Positions 1-7,092 of a stretch of DNA of 32,630 nt are shown here, piece after piece. Source of the stretch: Glycomyces luteolus (GTDB taxonomy: Bacteria; Actinomycetota; Actinomycetes; Mycobacteriales; Micromonosporaceae). The notes beneath the pieces were generated by a model. The model did no database searches. It worked only from the letters and a program-made list of their open reading frames with translations, and was not told the origin of the DNA. Within the stretch, counting starts at the first letter, position 1; the number at the start of each line of letters is the position of its first letter. Made by a program: the position numbers and the translations under genes. Location: the NCBI RefSeq assembly GCF_027622875.1, contig NZ_JAPZVP010000006.1:146621-179250 (forward strand). Reading direction: 5' to 3'.

Positions 1-81
1 CCGGCCCGGAGCGCGGCGGGCGCGGGGTGACCCCCGCTTGGGTGGCGGCCGCCCCCCCCCCCTGGGGGCCGGACGCCGTTG
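1..81. other. GC-rich low-complexity contig end
   Basis: No gene is visible here. The stretch is almost pure G and C, with a run of 11 C at 52-62, a small GCGGGG/CCCCGC inverted repeat near 21-36 and CCCCC/GGGGG arms around the C run. A 14-base string, GCGCGGCGGGCGCG at 11-24, recurs at 32613-32626 close to the other end. The downstream end of the response-regulator operon lies here, so the hairpins could serve as its terminator, but they are short. Homopolymers of this kind often end assemblies, so base calls here may be unreliable. Confidence 0.6.
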
Positions 82-723
82 CTAGACGAGGCCGCCTTCG
101 TAGGCGGCGATCACCGCTTGCGTGCGGTCGCGGACGCCGAGCTTGGTGTAGACGCTGCTGAGGTGGGTCTTGACGGTCTCGCGGCCGAGGAAGAGCTCGG
201 CGGCGATCTCCTGGTTCGAGAGGCCCTTGGCGGCGAGCACGAGGACCTCTCGTTCGCGGTCGCTCAGGTCGCTGATGCCTTTGGGGGCCTTGCGGGTCGG
301 GGTGGCGGCGGCGAGGCGGCGGACCGCTTCGGGGAACAGGAGCGCGTCGGTGCGGGCGACGAGCCGGACGGCCGCGAGCAGGTCTTCGACGCGGGTGCGT
401 TTGAGCAGGAACCCGTCGGCTCCGGCCCGGAGCGCCTGCCACACGTAGTCGTCGTTGTCGAAGGTGGTGACGACGAGGATCTTCGGGGGCGAGTCGAGTT
501 CGGCGACGATCCGCCCGGTCGCCTGGATACCGTCTACTGTGGGCATTCGCACGTCCATGAGGAGTACGTCGGCCTTGCCGGAGCGCGCGATGGTGAGCGC
601 GTCGATCCCGTCCCCGCCTTGGGCGACGACCTCCAGGTCCGGTTCGGCCCCGATGATCGCGGCGAACCCGGTGCGGATCAGGGCCTCGTCGTCGATCAGC
701 GCGATGCGCAGCGGTGCGGTCAT
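82..723 (-). CDS. LuxR/NarL-family response regulator
   Basis: This 213-residue protein is a two-component DNA-binding response regulator. The receiver domain (about 5-120) has the acidic pair DD at 11-12, the phospho-acceptor Asp57 in LLMDVRM, Thr86/87 in VVTTFD and Lys108 in FLLKR. A GerE/LuxR helix-turn-helix follows at about 152-210 (LSDREREVL, then GLSNQEIA, then VKTHLSSVY). The start at MTAPLRI is chosen because its ATG overlaps the stop of the upstream kinase by four bases (ATGA, 720-723); an in-frame ATG 45 bases further upstream would lie inside the kinase gene. It is very likely translationally coupled to, and phosphorylated by, that kinase. The target genes and signal cannot be read from the sequence. 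Confidence 0.95.
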   Translation of the reverse strand: MTAPLRIALIDDEALIRTGFAAIIGAEPDLEVVAQGGDGIDALTIARSGKADVLLMDVRMPTVDGIQATGRIVAELDSPPKILVVTTFDNDDYVWQALRAGADGFLLKRTRVEDLLAAVRLVARTDALLFPEAVRRLAAATPTRKAPKGISDLSDREREVLVLAAKGLSNQEIAAELFLGRETVKTHLSSVYTKLGVRDRTQAVIAAYEGGLV

Positions 724-1964
724 TCCCGGCCCTTCGTTTCGATCGGTATGGAGGCGCGCACGGTCCATTCGCCCGCGTCCCAGTCGCTTGCGGCCGTGCC
801 GCCGAGGACGGTGGCGCGTTCGGCCATGCCGATGAGGCCCCGGCCACCGGGGCGCCCGCGCGGGCGGCGCGCGGCCGGGCTGGTCACGGTCACGGAGGCC
901 GCTTCCGTGCCGACGTCCACGGCCACCAGTGCGCGCGGTTCGTCGGCGTGGCGCAGCACGTTCGTCAGCGCTTCCTGGACGATCCGGTAGGTCTCGCGGG
1001 AGGCCAAGCGGCCCAAGGCTTCAGGTTCGCCGGTGACGCGCAGGTCGACCGCGACGCCGGACTCGGCGGCGAGCGACGCGAGGTCGGCGAGGTCCCGCTG
1101 CGGCGCGCGCGAGTCGTCGCGGTCCTCGCGCAGGGCCCCGATCACGGCGTCGAGCTCGGCGAGCGCGCCGCGGGCGGTCTCGCCGACGGCGGCCATGGCC
1201 TCGGCGGCGAACGCCGGGTCGCGCGCGATGAGCCGCGAGGCGGCCTCGGACTGAACGACGACCACCGACAGGGCGTGGCCGACGGAATCGTGGAGTTCGC
1301 GGGCGATGCGGTTGCGGGCGGCCAGGCGGGCGGCCTCGGCGCGGGAGGCGGCGAGCCGGTCGCTCGCGCCCTGGCCGAGGAGCCGGGGCGCGAGGGCCCG
1401 CATGGCGGCGGTGGTGGCCGCGACGAGCGCGATGAGGGCCGCCAGGAACGCGGGGCCGGTGAGCAGGCCCCATTCGGCGATGGGCCCGGAGAAGACGCCG
1501 GGCACGGTGTCGAGCCCGGCGAAGGCGAACCGGGCGCCGTAGTAGAGCAGGAAGGCGACGTACGGGACGAGCGCGAGCGTGATGCCGCTGACGATGCCGC
1601 CGATCGCGGCGTGGAGGGTGAACCAGCAGCCGGTGCGCCAGCGGGAGTTCCAGGACTCGTCGTCGGCGGGCGAGGCGAACTCGGCGCCGAGGAGGCGGCG
1701 GGCGGCCGTGCGCTCGACTTCCCGGTCGGGCAGGAGCAGCGAGGCGGCGGCGACGAGCGGGAGGACGGCGGCGAAGACGGCGGGTTCGATGACGCCGTTG
1801 AAGCCGCTGTCGGGGTCGATGGCGTTGTGGCCGATGGCGCCGACCATCATGAACGGCATCATGAGCGCGCCGCCGAGGATGATCCAGACCCAGCCGCGGT
1901 AGGTGGCCCGGGACCAGAGCGGGGCGAGGAGGCGCATGGGGCCATTGTGCCAGCGGCGGGTCAT
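720..1964 (-). CDS. Sensor histidine kinase, HisKA_3 (NarX/DesK-like)
   Basis: A 414-residue membrane histidine kinase and the partner of the response regulator it overlaps. The N-terminal half has about four to five hydrophobic segments (near 24-45, 60-78, 115-142 and 165-190), with no large extracellular sensor domain. The dimerisation/phospho-acceptor region has His225 in RELHDSVGH, the HisKA_3 signature. The HATPase region follows, with Asn335 in EALTNVLRHA and a glycine box near 372-380 (PGGRGLIGM). Its signal is unknown; kinases of this type often sense cell-envelope or membrane stress, but that is family knowledge. The start is uncertain: neither the ATG at 1964 nor the one at 1937 has a strong Shine-Dalgarno. 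The upstream neighbour on the same strand is separated by a strong hairpin. Confidence 0.92.
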   Translation of the reverse strand: MTRRWHNGPMRLLAPLWSRATYRGWVWIILGGALMMPFMMVGAIGHNAIDPDSGFNGVIEPAVFAAVLPLVAAASLLLPDREVERTAARRLLGAEFASPADDESWNSRWRTGCWFTLHAAIGGIVSGITLALVPYVAFLLYYGARFAFAGLDTVPGVFSGPIAEWGLLTGPAFLAALIALVAATTAAMRALAPRLLGQGASDRLAASRAEAARLAARNRIARELHDSVGHALSVVVVQSEAASRLIARDPAFAAEAMAAVGETARGALAELDAVIGALREDRDDSRAPQRDLADLASLAAESGVAVDLRVTGEPEALGRLASRETYRIVQEALTNVLRHADEPRALVAVDVGTEAASVTVTSPAARRPRGRPGGRGLIGMAERATVLGGTAASDWDAGEWTVRASIPIETKGRE

Positions 1965-2013
1965 GGGTCCAGCCTCGCAGGCGGCGGGCCCCTCGCCCTC
2001 CCTCCGCGGCGGG

Positions 2014-2043
2014 GGCCCGGTCCCCCGCTCGGGGGACCGGGCC
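2014..2043 (-). terminator. Perfect 13-bp hairpin after VOC gene
   Basis: Arms GGCCCGGTCCCCC (2014-2026) and GGGGGACCGGGCC (2031-2043) are perfectly complementary around a GCTC loop. It lies 15 bases past the stop of the VOC gene and before the kinase gene. No T tract follows on the minus strand, which is usual for high-GC actinobacteria. It probably separates the two transcription units. Confidence 0.75.
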
Positions 2044-2058
2044 TGCCCGGTACGGGCG

Positions 2059-2538
2059 CTATTTGCCTTCGTAGGCGTCTTTGAGTCCTTGGAGGTCGAT
2101 CTTCATCATCTCGTACATGGCCTTGACGGCGCGCACCGCCGACTCCTTGTCGGGACCGCCCACGTACTGGTCCGCCTCGGTGGGCCAGACCTGCCAGTTG
2201 ACACCCCACTTGTCGGCGATCCAGCCGCACTGGATCTCGCTGCCGCCGTTGGCGAGGAACGCGTCCCAGAGGCGGTCGACCTCCTCCTGGGAGTCGCAGT
2301 TGATGAGCAGCGACATGGCGTGGTCGTGCTTGGCCGAGTCGTCGCCGTTGATGGCGGTGAACGACTGCCCGGCGAGGTCGAAGTTCACGACCATGGCGTC
2401 GCCTACCTTGCCGTGGGCGTCCTCGACGTACGGGATGGTGCTGGTGACCTTGGCGTCGTCGAAGAGCGTGAGGTACCACTCGACGGCCTCTTCGGCGGCG
2501 TTGTCCTGGTACCAGATGTTGGTGACGATCTTCTGCAT
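2059..2538 (-). CDS. VOC-superfamily protein, PhnB/3-dmu-9_3-mt type
   Basis: A 159-residue protein of the vicinal-oxygen-chelate fold, closest to the PhnB-like family historically called 3-demethylubiquinone-9 3-methyltransferase (PF06983). Visible family features are the start QKIVTNIWY, the segment AVEWYLTLF, GDAMVVNFDLAGQSFTAING, the region SLLINCDSQEEVDRLWDAF and CGWIADKWGVNWQV. Members are typically 140-160 residues and act as dimers of unknown or varied function; a true methyltransferase activity should not be assumed. The start MQKIVTN is preferred over an in-frame ATG 42 bases upstream because GGAAGGA lies about nine bases before it. The gene is divergent from the DUF1801 gene, with a 107-base spacer. 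Confidence 0.85.
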   Translation of the reverse strand: MQKIVTNIWYQDNAAEEAVEWYLTLFDDAKVTSTIPYVEDAHGKVGDAMVVNFDLAGQSFTAINGDDSAKHDHAMSLLINCDSQEEVDRLWDAFLANGGSEIQCGWIADKWGVNWQVWPTEADQYVGGPDKESAVRAVKAMYEMMKIDLQGLKDAYEGK

Positions 2539-2615
2539 GGCGGTTCGTCCTTCCGAGCGGAGCTGATATGCCGATTGCACCAGTTGAGACGAGGCTGCGA
2601 GCCGAAACTCATCGC

Positions 2616-2633
2616 TTCGGCGCGGTTCGGCGC
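2616..2633 (+). repeat. Direct repeat TTCGGCGC x2, 10-bp period
   Basis: TTCGGCGC occurs at 2616-2623 and again at 2626-2633, exactly one helical turn apart. The pair lies immediately upstream of a possible -10 element of the DUF1801 gene, where an operator would be expected. No protein can be assigned to it. Confidence 0.5.
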
Positions 2634-2639
2634 TAGGTT
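2634..2639 (+). promoter_or_regulatory. Putative -10 (TAGGTT), leaderless DUF1801 gene
   Basis: TAGGTT fits the TAnnnT pattern and ends six bases before the ATG at 2646, so the transcript could begin at or next to the start codon. No Shine-Dalgarno is present. No clear -35 is seen. Leaderless mRNAs are common in actinobacteria. Confidence 0.35.
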
Positions 2640-2645
2640 TCCGGA

Positions 2646-3008
2646 ATGGTGCAGAGCGACGCGGCGACCGTGGACGAGTACCTGGCGGCTCTCCCGGAGG
2701 AGCGCCGGGCGGTGATGACCGCGATCCGGGACGTCTGCCGGGAGGAGCTGCCCGGATTCGCCGAGGTGATGGAGTACGGCATGCCGGCGTTCGCGGGCGA
2801 GGGCACCGGCGGGGTCGCCTTCGCCTCGCAGAAGCGGTATATCTCGTTCTACATGCGCGCGGACGTGCGCGAGACCCTCGCCGAGCGCCTCGCGGGCCAC
2901 GACGTGGGGAAGGTCTGCCTGCGGTTCAGCAGTCCGAAGCGGGTCGACCTGGACCTCATCCGCGACATCGCGAGGGCGACGGCCGCGAGCCCCGGACCGA
3001 TCCGCTGA
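2646..3008 (+). CDS. DUF1801 domain protein (YdhG-like)
   Basis: A 120-residue protein of the DUF1801/YdhG-like family. Recognisable segments are TVDEYLAALPEERR, the helix LPGFAEVMEYGMPAF, then KRYISFYMRADV and VGKVCLRFSSPKRVDLDLIRDI. Family members are small cytoplasmic proteins with a conserved aromatic/His-rich pocket; B. subtilis members have been linked to intracellular iron handling (frataxin-like), but biochemical proof is limited and transfer of that role here is inference. The ATG has no Shine-Dalgarno; a TAGGTT element six bases before it suggests a leaderless message. It is a single-gene unit, closed by two consecutive hairpins (3011-3052 and 3056-3083). Confidence 0.85.
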   Translation: MVQSDAATVDEYLAALPEERRAVMTAIRDVCREELPGFAEVMEYGMPAFAGEGTGGVAFASQKRYISFYMRADVRETLAERLAGHDVGKVCLRFSSPKRVDLDLIRDIARATAASPGPIR

Positions 3009-3010
3009 GG

Positions 3011-3052
3011 CTCCCGGCCGCTCCCGCATGGGTGGCGGGGAGCGGCCGGGAG
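3011..3052 (+). terminator. 15-bp perfect terminator hairpin
   Basis: Arms CTCCCGGCCGCTCCC (3011-3025) and GGGAGCGGCCGGGAG (3038-3052) pair perfectly around a 12-base loop, three bases after the DUF1801 stop codon. No T tract follows directly; a second hairpin comes next. Confidence 0.8.
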
Positions 3053-3055
3053 GCG

Positions 3056-3091
3056 CGGGCCGACGACAGCACGAGTCGGCCCGGTTTCCTT
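3056..3091 (+). terminator. Second tandem terminator with T-rich tail
   Basis: CGGGCCGAC (3056-3064) and GTCGGCCCG (3075-3083) form a nine-bp perfect stem with a ten-base loop, followed by the T-rich tail GTTTCCTT. This is the more canonical intrinsic terminator of the pair and would insulate the STAND gene from DUF1801 read-through. Confidence 0.7.
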
Positions 3092-3102
3092 GAGGGGCGT
3101 GG

Positions 3103-3140
3103 CCTGAAAGACGCGGTCTGAAAGGGCACCGCCTGAAAGG
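3103..3140 (+). repeat. Three CTGAAAG direct repeats, 14-15 bp apart
   Basis: CTGAAAG occurs at 3104-3110, 3118-3124 and 3133-3139, each preceded by GC or GT. The third copy provides the GAAAGGA Shine-Dalgarno of the STAND gene. The regular spacing and position fit iterated binding sites for a regulator (possibly the XRE domain of the downstream protein itself), or a short local duplication. Confidence 0.65.
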
Positions 3141-3145
3141 ACGCC

Positions 3146-5773
3146 GTGGCATCTACCGAATCCCCATGGGCGGCAACGGCTGCGGGCGTCCCGGAACGTC
3201 CCGGACGGGATCCGCGGAGGCGAGCGCACCTCGCTAGACTCAGCGACGTGCGTCATTCCCTCGATGGCCTTGACCCCTCCACCGCCGGTTCGGCGCCCCA
3301 GATGGTCGCCCTCCTCCGCGAGCTGCGCGCCGGCTCCGGGCTGAGCATCCGCGAGGTCAGCCGGCGCGCCCGCGACCACGGCGACTGGCTCCCCACTTCC
3401 ACGCTCGCCGCCGTGCTCAACCGCGATTCGCTCCCCCGCTCCGAAGTGGTCGCCGCGCTCGTGCGCGCCTGCGGCGGCGACGAAGCCGCCGTCGACACCT
3501 GGCTCGCCCAGTGCTCCCGCATCGCCGCCGCCGACGTGTCGGACGGCGGCCAGGTCCCGCGCCAGCTCCCGCCCGCCCCGCACGCCTTCACCGGCCGCGA
3601 ACGGGAACTGCGCCTCATCGGCGAGCACACCCGCGAGGCCTCGCCCCGCGCCGTCGTCGTGGCCGGGTCCGCCGGGATCGGCAAGACCGCGCTCGTCCTC
3701 CACTGGGCCCACCGCGCCCTCGACGACTACCCCGACGGGCAGCTCTACGTCGACCTCCGCGGCTTCTCCGGCGCCGACCCGCTCGCGCCTTCCCCTGTGC
3801 TGCAACGGTTCCTCACCGCCCTCGGGACCGACGCGGACGAGATCCCGCCGGAGGCTGACGAACGCGCCGCGATGTACCGCTCGCTTCTGAGCCACCGCCG
3901 CGTCCTCGTCGTCCTCGACAACGCCCGCAGCCCCGAGCAGCTGCGCGACCTCCTCCCCGGCACCGGAGGGTCCGCCGCCCTCATCACCGCCCGCACCGTC
4001 CTGTTCGGACTCACGGCGACCCACGGCGTGCCCCACCTGCGCCTCGCCCCGCTCGCCCGCGACGAGTCCATGGACCTCCTCGGCGCCATGGTCGGCCGCG
4101 GCCGCATCGCCACCGACCCCGTAGCGGCCCGCGGCCTCGCCGCCGCCTGCGGCGACCTCCCGCTCGCACTGCGCCTCGCCGCGTGCCAGAGCCTCGCCCA
4201 CCCCGAACAGGCCCTCGACGAGCTCCGCGACCGCATCGCCAGCGCGCCCCTCGCCAACCTCGACCTCCCCGGCGACGAGGCCGCCGGCCTCCGCTCGTGC
4301 CTCGACCTCACCCGCGACCGTCTCGAACCCGCCGAACGCAAGGCCCTCGACGCGATCGGCCTCCACCCGGCCACCGAGTTCGAGCCCGCCGGTATCGCCG
4401 CGATCGCAGGGACCACGATCGCCGAGGCCACCGCCGCGCTCCACCGGCTCGCCGAGGTCCACCTCGCCGCGCCCGGCGACGACGGCCGCTGGAGCGTCCA
4501 CGACCTCGTCCGCGCCTACGCCCGCGAGCTGGCACAGGACCTGCCCGACCGGGACTCGGCACTGGGCCGCCTCTACGACTGGCATCTCGCGACGGTCGCG
4601 GGGACCCTGGACCTCCTGTTCGGACTCGAACCGGAGGTCGTCCCCGAGAGCACCGTCCCCGTCCCGTCCTTCGCCGCACCCGACGACGCGATCGCATGGC
4701 TCGACGCCCGCCAAGGCGCGCTGTCCGAGATGATCCGCCACGCCGCGTCCGAAGGCCACCCGTGGCACGCGTCCCGCCTCGCGAGCACCCTCTGGCGGCA
4801 CCAGTACACGCGCGGCCAGCGCACCGAGACCATCGATAACCTGCGGGTCGCCCTGGACGCCGATCGAGCGCTCGGCGACCTCCGCCACCAGGGGACCGTG
4901 CTCTACCAGATCGGCAGCACCCAGCGGGCCCTCGGCGCCATCGACGAGGCGTACGCGAGCCTCACCGAGGCCCGAGCGCTCGCCATCGGGGCGGAGGACC
5001 GCCGCGGCGAACTCCGGGCCCTCGGCTCCATCGGCTGGTGCCACCTCGAACGATGGAAGCTCGGGGAGGCCCGCGAATGCGCCATCGAGGTCGCCCGCGG
5101 GTTCCGCGAACTGGGCGACGCCGACCAGGAGATGAACGCCCTGGACGACATCGCCCACCTCGACCTGCTCACCGGCGACCACGAGAGCGCGGCCGCCGGT
5201 TTCGAACGGTCGATCAAGATCTTCGCCGAACGCGGATGGGGCCAGAGCCACGGCGCGGCGCTCGCCGGGCTCGCGCTGCTGCGCCTGCGCCAAGAAGAGC
5301 CCGAGACCGCGGCCGAGCTTCTGGACCGCGCCCTCGAGGCCTACCGCGGCACCGGCGACGGCTTCGGCCAGGCCTTCATCCGCAGCCGCCTCGCGAACGT
5401 CCGCGCCCGCATGGGCGATCGCACCGAGGCGGTCGCACTCGCCGAGCACGCTCTCGACGCCACCGCCTCGGCCACGAGCGTGGAGCTGCGCATGGAGGTC
5501 CTCAACAACACCGGGTTCACCTACTGCGTCGTCGGCGACCCGGTGACCGCCGAACGCCTCCACCGCGAAGCGCTCGACCTCGCCGAGGCCGCGCCCGACC
5601 CGTACGAGGAGGCCCGCGCCAACCAGGGCCTCGGCAACTCGCTCGCGGCCCAGGACGACCAGCGCGGGGCACGGAAGCACTGGGAGCGGGCGCTGCGCCT
5701 GCACGAGTCGATCGGCACGTACGGGAAGGACGAAGTGGCCGAGCTCCTCGCTCAGACCCCGCCGCACGGATGA
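3146..5773 (+). CDS. XRE-NB-ARC-TPR (STAND) regulator
   Basis: An 875-residue signal-transduction ATPase of the STAND class. An XRE-like helix-turn-helix region spans about 51-122 (SIREVSRRA, then STLAAVLNRD). The NB-ARC ATPase follows: lead-in FTGRERELRLI, Walker A GSAGIGKT at 174-181, Walker B RVLVVLDNAR at 252-261, sensor region ALITAR, a GLPL-like GDLPLAL at 336-342, and a winged-helix end with VHDLVR at 451-456 in the MHD position. From about 530 to the C-terminus there are many tetratricopeptide-like helical pairs, likely the ligand sensor. The GTG start has GAAAGGA seven bases upstream. Family knowledge: such proteins are ADP-bound switches that oligomerise on ligand binding. No enzymatic effector domain is fused, so DNA binding is the likely output. 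Ligand and targets are unknown; no metabolic or defence operon is adjacent. Confidence 0.9.
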   Translation: MASTESPWAATAAGVPERPGRDPRRRAHLARLSDVRHSLDGLDPSTAGSAPQMVALLRELRAGSGLSIREVSRRARDHGDWLPTSTLAAVLNRDSLPRSEVVAALVRACGGDEAAVDTWLAQCSRIAAADVSDGGQVPRQLPPAPHAFTGRERELRLIGEHTREASPRAVVVAGSAGIGKTALVLHWAHRALDDYPDGQLYVDLRGFSGADPLAPSPVLQRFLTALGTDADEIPPEADERAAMYRSLLSHRRVLVVLDNARSPEQLRDLLPGTGGSAALITARTVLFGLTATHGVPHLRLAPLARDESMDLLGAMVGRGRIATDPVAARGLAAACGDLPLALRLAACQSLAHPEQALDELRDRIASAPLANLDLPGDEAAGLRSCLDLTRDRLEPAERKALDAIGLHPATEFEPAGIAAIAGTTIAEATAALHRLAEVHLAAPGDDGRWSVHDLVRAYARELAQDLPDRDSALGRLYDWHLATVAGTLDLLFGLEPEVVPESTVPVPSFAAPDDAIAWLDARQGALSEMIRHAASEGHPWHASRLASTLWRHQYTRGQRTETIDNLRVALDADRALGDLRHQGTVLYQIGSTQRALGAIDEAYASLTEARALAIGAEDRRGELRALGSIGWCHLERWKLGEARECAIEVARGFRELGDADQEMNALDDIAHLDLLTGDHESAAAGFERSIKIFAERGWGQSHGAALAGLALLRLRQEEPETAAELLDRALEAYRGTGDGFGQAFIRSRLANVRARMGDRTEAVALAEHALDATASATSVELRMEVLNNTGFTYCVVGDPVTAERLHREALDLAEAAPDPYEEARANQGLGNSLAAQDDQRGARKHWERALRLHESIGTYGKDEVAELLAQTPPHG

Positions 5774-5833
5774 CGCCGCGCCGACCGCGCCGTCCCACCC
5801 GTTGCCGAGGAGCGCGCTCGCCGCCCCTCCCGG

Positions 5834-5878
5834 GTACACATGGGAGATCGCCGCCTGACCCCCCCGCTGGTATACATG
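5834..5878 (+). promoter_or_regulatory. Paired GTAYACATG elements before membrane gene
   Basis: GTACACATG (5834-5842) and GTATACATG (5870-5878) differ at one base and start 36 bases apart. The second contains a possible -10 (TATACAT, 5871-5877) ending six bases before the GTG at 5883, compatible with a leaderless transcript. The pair could also be two operator half-sites. There is no good -35. Confidence 0.3.
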
Positions 5879-5882
5879 AGCG

Positions 5883-6149
5883 GTGACCGAACCCCGGCCC
5901 GGCCGATTCCGCAACGCCGTCGCGGCGCTCGTCTATCGGATGCAGGCGTTCACCGTCGTCGGATACATGGGCGTCGCCTCGTTCATCGGCGTCGAAGCGC
6001 TGATCGTGCTCCTCGGGTTCACCACCGTCCTGCCGATCGCGATCCCGTTCGTGCTGATCGTCCTTGGTCTCGCGTACCTGTTCCGCCAGCGCCTCCGTTC
6101 ACTGTGGACCGGGTTGCGCGCCAAGCTCAGCCGGAGCGAGGCCGAGTAG
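5883..6149 (+). CDS. Small two-helix membrane protein
   Basis: An 88-residue protein I do not recognise by family. It has a short basic N-terminus, then two hydrophobic segments (about 20-45 and 46-65, rich in Val, Ile and Leu) and a basic C-terminal tail (RQRLRSLWTGLRAKLSR) expected in the cytoplasm by the positive-inside rule. The GTG start lacks a Shine-Dalgarno, and a TATACAT element just upstream suggests a leaderless message. It lies downstream of the STAND gene on the same strand, 109 bases away, and its stop codon abuts the stop of the convergent DUF72 gene with no gap. Its function is unknown. The hydrophobic pattern and a translated length of 88 residues make a real gene likely. Confidence 0.65.
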   Translation: MTEPRPGRFRNAVAALVYRMQAFTVVGYMGVASFIGVEALIVLLGFTTVLPIAIPFVLIVLGLAYLFRQRLRSLWTGLRAKLSRSEAE

Positions 6150-6908
6150 TCACGGCCGCGCGCCGGGAACGCCGCGGCCCCCGACCTCGCGCATCAGCTC
6201 GGCAAAGCGGAAGGCGTTCCGCACCGCGGCCCCGCCGTGGTCGTTGTTGAAGTACACATGGCATTCGGCCCGCTTCGGCCACGTCTCGTCGATGCGGCGG
6301 CACCACGACCGGAGCGCGGCGTCCCCGTAGCTCGGGGCGGGCTTCGCGCGACCCTCGTGGAGCCGCAGGTACCCCCAGGAAGCGGTGCGCCACAACGGGG
6401 TCACGGGGCGGCCGCCGCGGTCGGCCCAGCACAGGGCCGCGTCCCGCTCGGACAGGACCGAGCGCACGTCGTCGTTCCACCAGGACTCATGCCGGGGCTC
6501 GACGGCGACGCGCGCGCCCTCGGGGAAGCGGTCGAGGCAGTGGGCCAGGCGCTCCGGGTCGGCGTGCAGGTTCGGCGGCAGCTGGAGCAGGAACGGCCCG
6601 AGCCGGTCCCCGAGCCCCGCGGAGGCCTTGACGAGCTTGTCGACGGGCTCGGCGGGGGCCTTCAAGCGCTTCACATGGGTGAGGAACCGGCTCGCCTTGA
6701 CCGCCATCGAAAAACCCTCGGGCAGATGCGACTGCCAGGCCTCGAAGATCGCCCGCTCGGGCAGCCGGTAGAACGCCCCGTTGTTCTCCACCGTGCTGAA
6801 GTGCGAGGCGTAGTGGGACAGCCAGTCGCGCTGGGCGAGCCGCTCAGGATAGAACGCGCCCCTCCAGTCCCGGTACTGCCATCCGGAAGTGCCGATGAAG
6901 ACCGCCAT
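6150..6908 (-). CDS. DUF72 family protein (YecE-like)
   Basis: A 252-residue DUF72 protein with a TIM-barrel-like fold. Signatures are the N-terminal IGTSGWQYRDWRGAFYP, the FSTVENNGAFYRLP segment, FSMAVKASRFLTH, LGPFLLQLPPN, the ...VAVEPRHESWW motif and a C-terminal CHVYFNNDHGGAAVRNA. Usual family length is about 230-290 residues, so this is complete. The family is widespread and its biochemical role is not established; some members are near Fe-S or DNA-metabolism genes. It is convergent with the small membrane protein with zero intergenic bases, and divergent from the DUF4190 gene across 184 bases that hold only GC-rich inverted repeats. Confidence 0.88.
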   Translation of the reverse strand: MAVFIGTSGWQYRDWRGAFYPERLAQRDWLSHYASHFSTVENNGAFYRLPERAIFEAWQSHLPEGFSMAVKASRFLTHVKRLKAPAEPVDKLVKASAGLGDRLGPFLLQLPPNLHADPERLAHCLDRFPEGARVAVEPRHESWWNDDVRSVLSERDAALCWADRGGRPVTPLWRTASWGYLRLHEGRAKPAPSYGDAALRSWCRRIDETWPKRAECHVYFNNDHGGAAVRNAFRFAELMREVGGRGVPGARP

Positions 6909-7092
6909 GCTCCAAGTCTGCCTCGCGGCGGCCCGCCAGGTCGGTCAGTCGGGCCCGCGGACCGCGGGGAAGGCGGTTCCGGCGCGCGACGACGGCCACG
7001 TACAGGATCGGCAGGGCCACGCTGCCGGTGCCGGGACCCCTCCCGCGGCTCGGCAGCGACACTTGAGGTCCCCCGATGCGAAGGACCCCGCC

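Noticed and set aside
2849..5914. Thousand-codon minus-strand frame opposite the STAND gene
   Set aside because: Gly/Ala/Glu/Val-rich with no motif; the plus strand has Walker motifs and an RBS.
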